From contig NZ_LR134506.1 in assembly GCF_900638305.1 (NCBI RefSeq), positions 868,001 to 932,000 of the forward strand: a DNA stretch of 64,000 nt, written 5' to 3'. The notes beneath the pieces were generated by a model. The model saw nothing but the letters and a program-made list of their open reading frames with translations. It ran no database searches and was not told where the DNA came from. This DNA comes from Porphyromonas cangingivalis (GTDB lineage: Bacteria > Bacteroidota > Bacteroidia > Bacteroidales > Porphyromonadaceae). The position numbers and the translations under genes were made by a program. Shown piece by piece: positions 35,852 to 44,769 of this stretch. The first letter of the stretch is position 1; every line of letters begins with the position of its first letter.

Positions 35852-35859
35852 TATCTTTG
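35852..35859 (+). promoter_or_regulatory. -7 element for the PAS protein gene
   Basis: TATCTTTG, 57 nt before the ATG at 35917. No clear -33. Confidence 0.5.
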
Positions 35860-35916
35860 GGCTACTGATTATTCAAAATAAAATGAGTTTTCTCACCCTA
35901 ACCTGAAACATCCCTA

Positions 35917-36270
35917 ATGGACTATTTTGACAAAGCTGACATCGCCATCACCATCTGTGACAAAGAAGGTATCATCATCGAAATGAACGAGCAATCAAAG
36001 AAAGTCAATCTGAGACCCGGACAGAGCACTCTAGTAGGCTCCAATGTATTGGATTGCCACCCGGAGCCGGCCAGATCGATGCTCGAAAAGATGATGCAAA
36101 CACAGACAAAAAATGCTTATACGATCGAAAAAGGAGATATCAAGAAGCTCATCTATCAGATCCCATGGTATGACGAAGCCGGAGCGTACGCAGGCTTTGC
36201 CGAACTGTCCATGATCATACCGTTCGATATGCCGCACAAGATACGTAAGCCCAAGTCTTCAAACGAGTAA
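35917..36270 (+). CDS. Stand-alone PAS domain protein
   Basis: A 117-residue cytoplasmic protein consisting of a single PAS fold and nothing else. Characteristic parts are ITICDKEGIIIEMNEQS (first strands), GSNVLDCHPEPARSMLEKMM and the C-terminal strands KKLIYQIPWYDEAGAYAGFA. The DCHPEP motif is typical of a small PAS subgroup in anaerobes; a His in this position could bind haem or another ligand, but that is inference. With no effector domain it must act on a partner protein. It is monocistronic, between tRNA-His and truA, with its own promoter and terminator. Confidence 0.75.
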   Translation: MDYFDKADIAITICDKEGIIIEMNEQSKKVNLRPGQSTLVGSNVLDCHPEPARSMLEKMMQTQTKNAYTIEKGDIKKLIYQIPWYDEAGAYAGFAELSMIIPFDMPHKIRKPKSSNE

Positions 36271-36273
36271 AAG

Positions 36274-36330
36274 AAAGATCCGTGTCCAAAGATTCTCCCT
36301 TCGGAGTATAGACACGGATCTTTTTTATTC
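36274..36330. terminator. Terminator between the PAS gene and truA
   Basis: AAAGATCCGTGTC (36274-36286) pairs with GACACGGATCTTT (36311-36323), followed by a T-run on the plus strand. The flanking A residues allow use from the truA side as well. Confidence 0.85.
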
Positions 36331-36346
36331 CCTTCCTCTGTGAGGA

Positions 36347-37114
36347 TCAATCTTTCAGTTCGAACGGGTACACTATATCCTCCAAGAACAACCCCTCGGC
36401 CGGAGCTGTCGTTCCTGCCAACGACCGATCCTTGGCCACTATTGCAGCCTCAAACTCATCGACGGACATCTTCCCTCGACCGACCATGAATAAGGTCCCC
36501 ACAGTAGCCCTAACCATATTCCTCAAGAAGCGATCGGCTATGATCTCAAAATACCATTTATCAGGCACCACTTGTACCCACTCCGCCTTGTATATTGTAC
36601 AGATGTGTGTCTTGACATCCGTATGCTTCTTACTCAAGGTTGTGAAGTCATGAGTACCGAGCATTCTCTTTGCTGCCTCATTCATGCTCTCAAAGTCGTA
36701 CGTCCCACGCAGACGAGTCTCATACATCGTCGTGAAAGGATCTTTGCTCAGACTTACATAATAGCGATAACGGCGAGAAGTAGCATCAAAACGAGCATGT
36801 GCCTCACCATCTACCAAGTATATCCCAAATAAAGAAATATCGGCAGGAAGGAATCGATTGAGGTGCGATGTCAGGTCGGCTCGCTCTGACTTGCCCAACA
36901 ACTTCGGAAGATCGAAGTGTGCTACGGCATAACGAGCATGGACTCCCGTGTCTGTGCGCCCTGCCCCCGTAATAGAGACCTTCATCCTCAATATCTTTGA
37001 GAAAGCCTCTACCAAGACTCCCTGCACGGTCCGCCCCTTGGGCTGTATCTGCCACCCCAAGAACTTTGTCCCATCATAAGAGAGCGTCACGAAGTAACGG
37101 CATCTATCTTCCAT
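36347..37114 (-). CDS. truA: tRNA pseudouridine synthase A
   Basis: A 255-residue enzyme that makes pseudouridine at positions 38-40 of the anticodon arm. The catalytic Asp is in GAGRTDTGVHA, and RYFVTLSYDGTKFLGWQ and the C-terminal FLRNMVRATVGTLFMVGRGK are family hallmarks. The ATG with codon 1 at 37114 is chosen because the upstream frame extends only to a TTG that lies in the 16S terminator. It is directly downstream of the 16S gene on the same strand but separated from it by an intrinsic terminator. Confidence 0.93.
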   Translation of the reverse strand: MEDRCRYFVTLSYDGTKFLGWQIQPKGRTVQGVLVEAFSKILRMKVSITGAGRTDTGVHARYAVAHFDLPKLLGKSERADLTSHLNRFLPADISLFGIYLVDGEAHARFDATSRRYRYYVSLSKDPFTTMYETRLRGTYDFESMNEAAKRMLGTHDFTTLSKKHTDVKTHICTIYKAEWVQVVPDKWYFEIIADRFLRNMVRATVGTLFMVGRGKMSVDEFEAAIVAKDRSLAGTTAPAEGLFLEDIVYPFELKD

Positions 37115-37129
37115 ACGGTAAATATAGTA

Positions 37130-37177
37130 CAAAAAAATACACTCTACCTAAGACCATAGCCCGTCGATAGAGTGTAT
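37130..37177 (-). terminator. Intrinsic terminator of the 16S rRNA transcript
   Basis: On the minus strand the stem ATACACTCTA/TAGAGTGTAT (plus-strand arms 37137-37146 and 37168-37177) is followed by seven T. It stands about 120 nt beyond the mature 16S 3' end and before truA. Confidence 0.8.
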
Positions 37178-37210
37178 CTGAATTATTATAAGCATACCGA
37201 ACTCAGGACA

Positions 37211-38962
<1,752 letters not shown>

Positions 38963-39030
38963 TCTTTAATTGTCCTTCGTTCAATATGTCTATGATCTCG
39001 TTGTTATTCCTTGCTCTTGCAAAGTGATTG

Positions 39031-39061
39031 CAAAGGTACGAAGATTTTTTATTCTCGCAAT
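39031..39061 (-). promoter_or_regulatory. 16S rRNA promoter
   Basis: On the minus strand: ATTG (39058-39061), a 19-nt spacer, then TACCTTTG (39031-39038). It lies about 200 nt before the mature 16S 5' end; the leader between holds the processing-stem half and an AT-rich stretch. Confidence 0.7.
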
Positions 39062-39181
39062 AGGTGAGCAAAGAAAAAAACACACAAAATGAGTTATTCA
39101 TCCATCATCAGACATCTACCCATACGCAGTATATCGAAGTAAAAGTTTTGATTACGAGGGAGTCAGCATTCCGGATAGGGA

Positions 39182-39247
39182 CGGAATATTTTCTGATACG
39201 AGACAGAATACTTTCTGTTAGGCTCCAGAAAGTATTCTGTCGGATGA
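39182..39247. repeat. Array of three tandem 22-nt degenerate repeats upstream of pstS
   Basis: Units are 39182-39203, 39204-39225 and 39226-39247, sharing the pattern CAGAAwrywTTCTG. Units 2 and 3 contain a perfect 16-bp inverted repeat (GACAGAATACTTTCTG, 39202-39217, against CAGAAAGTATTCTGTC, 39226-39241). A related three-unit array lies at 46516-46581. Confidence 0.7.
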
Positions 39248-39288
39248 CGGATTAGACTGAGACTTATGTATCTGAGGGCTGTCTTGAC

Positions 39289-39321
39289 CGTAACAAAAAC
39301 GTAACAGAAACGACCCAAAGG
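39289..39321 (+). promoter_or_regulatory. Putative Pho box (11-nt direct repeats)
   Basis: CGTAACAAAAA (39289-39299) and CGTAACAGAAA (39300-39310) are tandem 11-nt repeats differing by one base, followed by a weaker third unit CGACCCAAAGG. PhoB/PhoP-type regulators bind 11-nt spaced direct repeats. The array ends 17 nt before the pstS -7 element, where it could replace a -33 contact. Confidence 0.65.
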
Positions 39322-39337
39322 CTTAACCTCGTCACTC

Positions 39338-39345
39338 TACCTTTG
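39338..39345 (+). promoter_or_regulatory. pstS -7 element
   Basis: TACCTTTG, 64 nt before the pstS ATG. No -33 consensus at the normal distance; the 11-nt repeats occupy that area. Confidence 0.65.
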
Positions 39346-39408
39346 CAGCGGAAGAAAGGGGGAAGCCCCAAATATAACAATGACAAACTTAATACTCAGA
39401 CAAAGAAA

Positions 39409-40224
39409 ATGAAGAAAGTACTTATAGCTTCGATCCTGCTGACAGGCATCTCTTTCGGCGCAATGGCACAAAAGATCAAGGGGTCGGATACAGTCTTGCC
39501 ACTGTCTCAAAAACTTGCAGAACAGTATATGAAGAAACACCCGAAACAGTCGGTCGTCGTGACAGGAGGTGGTTCGGGCGTAGGGATCTCTGCCCTGCTT
39601 ACGGGGACGACAGAGATAGCGCAGGCTTCTCGAAAGATAAAGTTCGACGAAAGGCAGAAGCTCCAAGCCGATGGCAAGAAAGCCAAGGAGGTAGTGATTG
39701 CTTATGATGCTCTCGCCGTGGTCGTGCACCCGTCGAACAAGGTCAGCCAGCTCACCAGAGAACAGCTCCAAGACATCTTCACAGGCAAGATCAAAAACTG
39801 GAAGGAGGTCGGTGGCGAAGACATGAGGATCGTGGCTTACTCCAGAGAGACTTCTTCGGGGACATACGAATTCTTCAAGGAAAGTGTCCTCAAGAGCAAG
39901 AATTACATGAACGGCATCATGAGTTTGCCTGCCACAGGAGCCATCGTGCAGTCCATCAGCCAGACAAAGGGCGGTATCGGCTACATCGGTTTGGCTTACC
40001 TCAACAAGGAGGTCAAAGCACTCAAAGTGTCTTATGATAAAGGGAAGAAGTTCACCATGCCTTCCGTGGACAACGCAAAGAACAAAAGTTATCCCATCAT
40101 GCGCCCACTCTATTACTATTATGAAGTGAAGCAGGAGAGCAAGGTATCGGATTTCATCCAATATACCCTTTCGGCAGAAGGACAAAAGATAGTGACAGAG
40201 ATTGGTTTCATCGCAGTCAAGTAA
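39409..40224 (+). CDS. pstS: Phosphate-binding protein PstS
   Basis: A 271-residue periplasmic phosphate-binding protein, signal peptide MKKVLIASILLTGISFGAMA. Phosphate-ligand segments are KGSDTVLPLSQKL, TGGGSGVGISALLTGTTEIA and SRETSSGTYEFF; LTREQLQDIFTGKI and GGIGYIGLAYLNKEV are family landmarks. It captures phosphate and delivers it to PstCAB. The ATG at 39409 directly precedes the signal peptide; an upstream extension of the frame begins within the promoter and is rejected. It is the first gene of pstS-pstC-pstA-pstB-phoU. Confidence 0.95.
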   Translation: MKKVLIASILLTGISFGAMAQKIKGSDTVLPLSQKLAEQYMKKHPKQSVVVTGGGSGVGISALLTGTTEIAQASRKIKFDERQKLQADGKKAKEVVIAYDALAVVVHPSNKVSQLTREQLQDIFTGKIKNWKEVGGEDMRIVAYSRETSSGTYEFFKESVLKSKNYMNGIMSLPATGAIVQSISQTKGGIGYIGLAYLNKEVKALKVSYDKGKKFTMPSVDNAKNKSYPIMRPLYYYYEVKQESKVSDFIQYTLSAEGQKIVTEIGFIAVK

Positions 40225-40240
40225 ATACCCGATCACGTAG

Positions 40241-41452
40241 ATGAACACAAAGTCATTGAGACATTTTTTCGAGAAAGTCGTCGAGGGGTTGCTACGGTTC
40301 AGCGGGACCATCACAACCCTCGTGATCCTACTCATCACCGTATTTCTCTTCAAAGAAGGGTTGGGACTGTTCTCCTCCCCTTCCGTAGAGAGTGGTTACA
40401 GCCTCTACCTGCACGCAGACAATGATGTGAGGGGACTAACCCCGACAGAGATCAAAGAGGTCTTTGATGCCGAGATAACCGATTGGGCAGAACTCGGAGG
40501 GCAAGCAGGGGAGATTGAGCCGTTCCGATTCGAAGAGGTCTTCAACCTTCATGCAGAAGAGGAGTTTGGCGAAGACTATGCCCTCCTTCCTCAAAAGTTG
40601 GAAGAGAAGATACAGGAGTCGCCCAACATCATTGCCTACCTACCTGATAAGTATGCCCCCGAGTCTAAGTCTGTCCGTCGACTGCCTGTGGAGGACATCT
40701 CCCTGCAAGACTTCTTCATGGGTAAGGAGTGGCTACCGACCTCGACACCTTCACCTTTATTCGGGATATTACCACTCATCTTGGGGACGCTCCTCGTCAG
40801 TGTCGTGGCTATCTTGATCGCTCTGCCTCTGGGTTTGGGAGTGGCTATATACTTGTCCGAACTGGCAGGGAAGCGCACCAAACGAGTCATGAAACCGATG
40901 ATCGAACTCCTGGCTGGAATCCCCTCTGTGGTGTATGGCTTCTTCGGCTTGGTGGTGCTCGTACCGATAGTCCAACAGTCCTTCGGGCTTGATGTGGGTG
41001 AGACAGCATTGGCAGGAAGTCTTATCCTTGCGATCATGGCACTACCGACGATCATCACCGTGGCAGAGGATGCGATGAGCAACACCCCTCGTGCCATGCG
41101 AGAAGCGAGCCTTGCCCTCGGAGCAAGCCACTGGCAAACGATCTACAAGGTGGTCATCCCCTACTCTGCTTCGGGGATATCTGCCTCTGTGGTGCTGGGC
41201 ATAGGACGAGCTATAGGTGAGACGATGGCGGTGCTCATGGTGACAGGGAATGCCGCAGTCATCACGCTTTCGCTTTTCGACTCTGTACGCACCATCCCTG
41301 CCACGATAGCGGCCGAACTCGGAGAAGCCCCCGCAGGTGGCGCACACTATCAAGCTCTCTTCATGCTGGGTTGTATACTCTTCATCCTCACGATGATAAT
41401 GAGTATCGTCAGCGAAGTTATTTCCAAACGACAACCCAATAAGGGGGTATAA
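40241..41452 (+). CDS. pstC: Phosphate ABC transporter permease PstC with PstS-like extracytoplasmic insert
   Basis: A 403-residue inner-membrane permease. TM1 is about 22-44 (TTLVILLITVFLF). Residues about 46-168 form a large extracytoplasmic insert, absent from the ~300-residue PstC of enterics; it carries LTPTEIKEVF and DWAELGG, and NIIAYLPDKYAPESKSVRRL, both resembling PstS segments. The remaining TMs start at PLFGILPLILGTLLVSVV, and the conserved permease loop that meets PstB is REASLALGASHWQTIYKVVIP. It pairs with PstA to move phosphate. It is 16 nt after pstS and 17 nt before pstA. Confidence 0.93.
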   Translation: MNTKSLRHFFEKVVEGLLRFSGTITTLVILLITVFLFKEGLGLFSSPSVESGYSLYLHADNDVRGLTPTEIKEVFDAEITDWAELGGQAGEIEPFRFEEVFNLHAEEEFGEDYALLPQKLEEKIQESPNIIAYLPDKYAPESKSVRRLPVEDISLQDFFMGKEWLPTSTPSPLFGILPLILGTLLVSVVAILIALPLGLGVAIYLSELAGKRTKRVMKPMIELLAGIPSVVYGFFGLVVLVPIVQQSFGLDVGETALAGSLILAIMALPTIITVAEDAMSNTPRAMREASLALGASHWQTIYKVVIPYSASGISASVVLGIGRAIGETMAVLMVTGNAAVITLSLFDSVRTIPATIAAELGEAPAGGAHYQALFMLGCILFILTMIMSIVSEVISKRQPNKGV

Positions 41453-41469
41453 TCGAACTCATTACTATA

Positions 41470-42321
41470 ATGAATAAAAAGACGACACAAAAGATAGCAT
41501 TCCTCACGCTCAGAGCGTTGGGTCTCCTCGTCATCGGCATCCTCCTGTGGATACTTGGCTTCATCGTCTACAATGGAGCAGGAGTGATCAGTTGGGAATT
41601 CCTGACGACAGCTCCCGAAGAGGGCATGACGGCAGGTGGCATCTTCCCTGCGATCGTGGGCACCCTCTATCTCATCGTTGGGAGCATGATCTTTGCCTTC
41701 CCACTCGGTGTGATGTCGGCGATATACACGAGCGAATATGCAGGTAATGGCAAGATCGTGAAGTTTATACGAGTCATGACGAACAACCTCAGCAGTATCC
41801 CTTCGATCGTGTTCGGGCTCTTCGGGATGGCTCTATTTGTGAATACACTGGGTTTCGGAGACTCGATCCTCGCCGGATCCATGACCCTCGGCCTGCTCGT
41901 GCTACCCGTCATCATCCGTACGACGGAGGAGGCACTCAAGGCCGTACCTCAGTCTTACCGAAGTGGCAGCCTTGCGCTCGGAGCAAGTAAGTTGCAGACA
42001 ATAGGCAAGGTGGTTCTGCCGGCCGCCTTCCCAAATATCACCACGGGTCTCATCCTATCCATCGGTCGTGTCTCAGGAGAGACGGCACCAATCCTCTTTA
42101 CAGTGGCAGCATACTTCTTGCCGAAATTGCCCTCAGGTATATTTGACCAAGTGATGGCACTTCCTTATCACCTCTACGTCATTGCGACCAGTGGCACGGA
42201 CATCGAGGCCTCCCGCCCCATCGCCTATGGTACAGCCCTCGTACTGATCCTCATCGTCCTCGGCATGAACTTGCTGGCGACATGGATGAGAAGACACCTC
42301 GAAAAGAAAGTAAAAAGTTAA
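41470..42321 (+). CDS. pstA: Phosphate ABC transporter permease PstA
   Basis: A 283-residue inner-membrane permease with about six TM helices (TM1 LGLLVIGILLWILGFIV) and the PstB-contact loop YRSGSLALGASKLQTIGKVV. It lacks the insert seen in PstC. It forms the PstCA channel for phosphate import. It lies between pstC (17 nt) and pstB (6 nt) in the operon. Confidence 0.95.
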   Translation: MNKKTTQKIAFLTLRALGLLVIGILLWILGFIVYNGAGVISWEFLTTAPEEGMTAGGIFPAIVGTLYLIVGSMIFAFPLGVMSAIYTSEYAGNGKIVKFIRVMTNNLSSIPSIVFGLFGMALFVNTLGFGDSILAGSMTLGLLVLPVIIRTTEEALKAVPQSYRSGSLALGASKLQTIGKVVLPAAFPNITTGLILSIGRVSGETAPILFTVAAYFLPKLPSGIFDQVMALPYHLYVIATSGTDIEASRPIAYGTALVLILIVLGMNLLATWMRRHLEKKVKS

Positions 42322-42327
42322 ACGACA

Positions 42328-43074
42328 ATGATAGAAGCAAAGAACATCAATTTTTACTACGGATACTTCCACGCTCTCAAAGGGATAAGCATGCACATCA
42401 AAGAGAAGACCGTGACAGCATTCATCGGACCTTCGGGCTGTGGCAAGTCTACGTTCCTGCGTCTGTTCAACCGCATGAACGACCTTATCCCCGACACCTC
42501 CCTCACAGGCCAATGTCTCATAGATGGAATGGATATATACGACAAGTCCGTGCAGATAGATGACCTGCGCAAGAAGGTGGGCATGGTCTTCCAGAAGCCC
42601 AACCCATTCCCCAAGTCGATCTTTGAGAATGTCGCCTACGGACTGAGAGTGAACGATATGGGAGACAAGCACTTCATTACCCAAAGGGTCGAAGAGTCGC
42701 TCAAAGCCGCAGCTCTGTGGGACGAGGTGAAGGACAAACTGAAGAAGTCGGCGTTCGAACTCTCAGGAGGTCAGCAACAAAGGCTCTGTATCGCCCGAGC
42801 CTTAGCCGTCTCTCCCTCAATCCTGCTCATGGATGAACCGGCAAGTGCTCTCGACCCCATCTCGACCTCGAAGATCGAAGAACTCATCCACGAGCTCAAG
42901 ACGGACTACACCATCGTCATCGTGACACACAATATGCAACAAGCTGCTCGTGTGAGCGACAATACGGGCTTTTTTATGCTGGGCGAACTCGTCGAGTACA
43001 GTGAAACAAAAAAGATGTTCCTTAATCCCGAAAAAATCGAAACTCAGAACTATATCACGGGAAGATTCGGATAA
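42328..43074 (+). CDS. pstB: Phosphate ABC transporter ATPase PstB
   Basis: A 248-residue ATPase powering phosphate import. Walker A is [13 protein letters not shown], the Q-loop is [14 protein letters not shown], the signature is [15 protein letters not shown], Walker B is [12 protein letters not shown] and the switch His is in [10 protein letters not shown]. The early [10 protein letters not shown] segment is typical of PstB. It is the cytoplasmic subunit attached to PstA/PstC, 6 nt after pstA and 24 nt before phoU. Confidence 0.97.
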   Translation: MIEAKNINFYYGYFHALKGISMHIKEKTVTAFIGPSGCGKSTFLRLFNRMNDLIPDTSLTGQCLIDGMDIYDKSVQIDDLRKKVGMVFQKPNPFPKSIFENVAYGLRVNDMGDKHFITQRVEESLKAAALWDEVKDKLKKSAFELSGGQQQRLCIARALAVSPSILLMDEPASALDPISTSKIEELIHELKTDYTIVIVTHNMQQAARVSDNTGFFMLGELVEYSETKKMFLNPEKIETQNYITGRFG

Positions 43075-43098
43075 AAAGCATCATCTCTTCAACGAAAT

Positions 43099-43821
43099 AT
43101 GAAACATACAGAAAACGAAATGCTGGCACTTAAAAACAGTGTCAATGACATGTGGAGACTAGTCATCTCTCAACTCGAAAAGGCCAAGCACGCCTTCCTG
43201 CACAACGACATCGAGACGGCTCTGGAGATTGTCGCGAGGGAGAAGCGTGTGGATGCATTTGAACTAAAGATCGACAGCGATGGCGAGAACTACATAGCCC
43301 TCTACAGCCCCGTGGCAATAGACCTTCGACTCGTGCTGTCGCTCATCAAGATCAGCAATACCCTCGAACGCATCGGAGACTTCACAGTGAGCATCGCCCG
43401 CCACGTGATCGAGGAAGACTGCAACAAGGTCTCACCCAACCTCATCGAAGACTTGCGTATCGAGAGGATGCTGGACGTCCTTCAGGCTATGCTATCCGAA
43501 GCCTTCGTATGTTTGGAGACGGAAAACACCAAATTTGTCGGCAAGATACTTGCGAAGGACGAAGAGGTCAATCAGATCTACCGCTCTGCCATCGACACCT
43601 TGACCAAACATATGGAGATTCACCCCGAGGACATACACTGTGGACTCCAACTCCTGCTCCTCATCCGCAAGCTGGAACGCATAGGCGATCACTGTAGCAA
43701 TATCATCGAAGAGATCGTTTTCTATGTCGATGCCAAGGTCCTGAAGCACAGTGGATCGGACAAAAGTCACATCCTCGAAGAGGGACAGCCCGAGATCGAC
43801 CCAAACTTCAATATTGACTAA
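43099..43821 (+). CDS. phoU: Phosphate signalling protein PhoU
   Basis: A 240-residue helical protein made of two three-helix-bundle repeats. The metal-binding PhoU motifs can be seen as ISNTLERIGDFTVSIA (about 90-105) and IRKLERIGDHCSNIIEEI (about 190-207). It links PstB activity to the PhoR-type kinase and keeps the Pho response off when phosphate is plentiful. It ends the pst operon; a long hairpin (43891-43949) separates it from the phoB gene. Confidence 0.95.
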   Translation: MKHTENEMLALKNSVNDMWRLVISQLEKAKHAFLHNDIETALEIVAREKRVDAFELKIDSDGENYIALYSPVAIDLRLVLSLIKISNTLERIGDFTVSIARHVIEEDCNKVSPNLIEDLRIERMLDVLQAMLSEAFVCLETENTKFVGKILAKDEEVNQIYRSAIDTLTKHMEIHPEDIHCGLQLLLLIRKLERIGDHCSNIIEEIVFYVDAKVLKHSGSDKSHILEEGQPEIDPNFNID

Positions 43822-43890
43822 TCCCAAGACAAGCACATACCTTACCGACTTGGCGACCATCATTCCACATCAAACCGATGGCCTCCAAAA

Positions 43891-43949
43891 AAGTTAGACA
43901 ACTTGATGTGACAAGTTAGACACCCTTTGTCACCAAGTTGTCTAAACTT
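43891..43949 (+). terminator. Long hairpin between phoU and phoB
   Basis: AAGTTAGACAACTTG pairs with CAAGTTGTCTAAACTT and continues as GTGACAA/TTGTCAC, giving about 22 bp with small bulges. The loop contains a second GTTAGACA copy. The U-run is poor (TTAATTT), so it may be an attenuator-like or mRNA-stabilising structure rather than a strong terminator. Confidence 0.55.
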
Positions 43950-43965
43950 AATTTCATCGCCTTGT

Positions 43966-44006
43966 ACATCTCATTTCAGAGCGTACGAGGGAACACGATG
44001 AGATGT
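43966..44006. repeat. 9-bp inverted repeat upstream of phoB
   Basis: ACATCTCAT and ATGAGATGT are separated by 23 nt, just upstream of the phoB -7 element. It could be a regulator site or part of the leader; no factor can be named. Confidence 0.4.
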
Positions 44007-44033
44007 TTCCACTTTATTATCATCATTATTGAG

Positions 44034-44041
44034 TACATTTG
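44034..44041 (+). promoter_or_regulatory. phoB -7 element
   Basis: TACATTTG, 33 nt before the ATG at 44074, giving the two-component pair its own promoter apart from the pst operon. Confidence 0.55.
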
Positions 44042-44073
44042 TGCATATTTCAACAAGTTACCCGACCACTCCT

Positions 44074-44769
44074 ATGGAGCACTCCATCCTCATCGTCGAT
44101 GACGATCCTAACATCTCTGAAATCCTCGAATTCAACCTCAAGAATGAAGGCTACCACGTCGTGTGCAAACCCTCTGCCGAAGAGGCTCTCAAAGTCATTA
44201 ATGAGGGCTTCGATCTCATCCTCCTCGATGTGATGATGGGAGGAATATCGGGCTACAAGATGGCTGAACAGATAAGGCGTGAAGGCAACCTCACACCCAT
44301 CATCTTCATCACCGCCAGAGATACCGAAAATGATTTATTGACAGGCTTTTCAGTGGGTGGTGATGACTATATCTCAAAGCCTTTTTCGGTCAAGGAAGTG
44401 ATAGCCCGTGCCAAAGCCATCATCAAGCGCAGTCAAAATACCCCTCAGCAGAGGAAAGGGGTAGAGACGAACAAACTCACATTCGGCCCGCTAAGCATAG
44501 ATATAGAAGCTAAAGAACTCATCCTCCAAGATGAGAAAATAGCACTGACAAAGACCGAACTGGAGATACTCACCCTCCTTGCCTCTCACCCAGGACGGGT
44601 CTTCTCACGCGAAGACATTATCGACAGAGTGTGGATGGAGAGTACCTATGTGACAGAACGCACGGTAGATGTCCACATCACAAGGCTTCGGAAGAAGCTC
44701 GGGATCTATTCGGGAGTCATCACGAACAAGGTCGGCTACGGCTACAGATTCAACACTGAAATCCTATGA
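44074..44769 (+). CDS. PhoB-type response regulator
   Basis: A 231-residue OmpR/PhoB-family regulator. The receiver domain (about 1-120) has the acidic pocket in ILIVDDDPN, the phosphorylated Asp in DLILLDVMMGG and the conserved Lys in DDYISKPFS. The winged-helix DNA-binding domain (about 130-231) contains the recognition helix region YVTERTVDVHITRLRKKLG. Its position after phoU and before a PhoR-like kinase indicates phosphate control, and the 11-nt repeats upstream of pstS are its likely target. The start at 44074 is chosen over an upstream TTG at 44029, which overlaps the promoter. The kinase ATG overlaps its stop by 4 nt. Confidence 0.88.
   Translation: MEHSILIVDDDPNISEILEFNLKNEGYHVVCKPSAEEALKVINEGFDLILLDVMMGGISGYKMAEQIRREGNLTPIIFITARDTENDLLTGFSVGGDDYISKPFSVKEVIARAKAIIKRSQNTPQQRKGVETNKLTFGPLSIDIEAKELILQDEKIALTKTELEILTLLASHPGRVFSREDIIDRVWMESTYVTERTVDVHITRLRKKLGIYSGVITNKVGYGYRFNTEIL

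Noticed and set aside
39182-39247. CRISPR array
   Set aside because: The 22-nt units are adjacent without unique spacers and degenerate; no cas genes are present.
39337-40353. Minus-strand open frame of 338 codons opposite pstS
   Set aside because: It covers pstS, whose signal peptide, motifs and operon position are certain; the antisense protein has no recognisable features.
44029-44073. TTG start 15 codons before the PhoB-type regulator
   Set aside because: It precedes the -7 element at 44034-44041 and adds residues not found in receiver domains.
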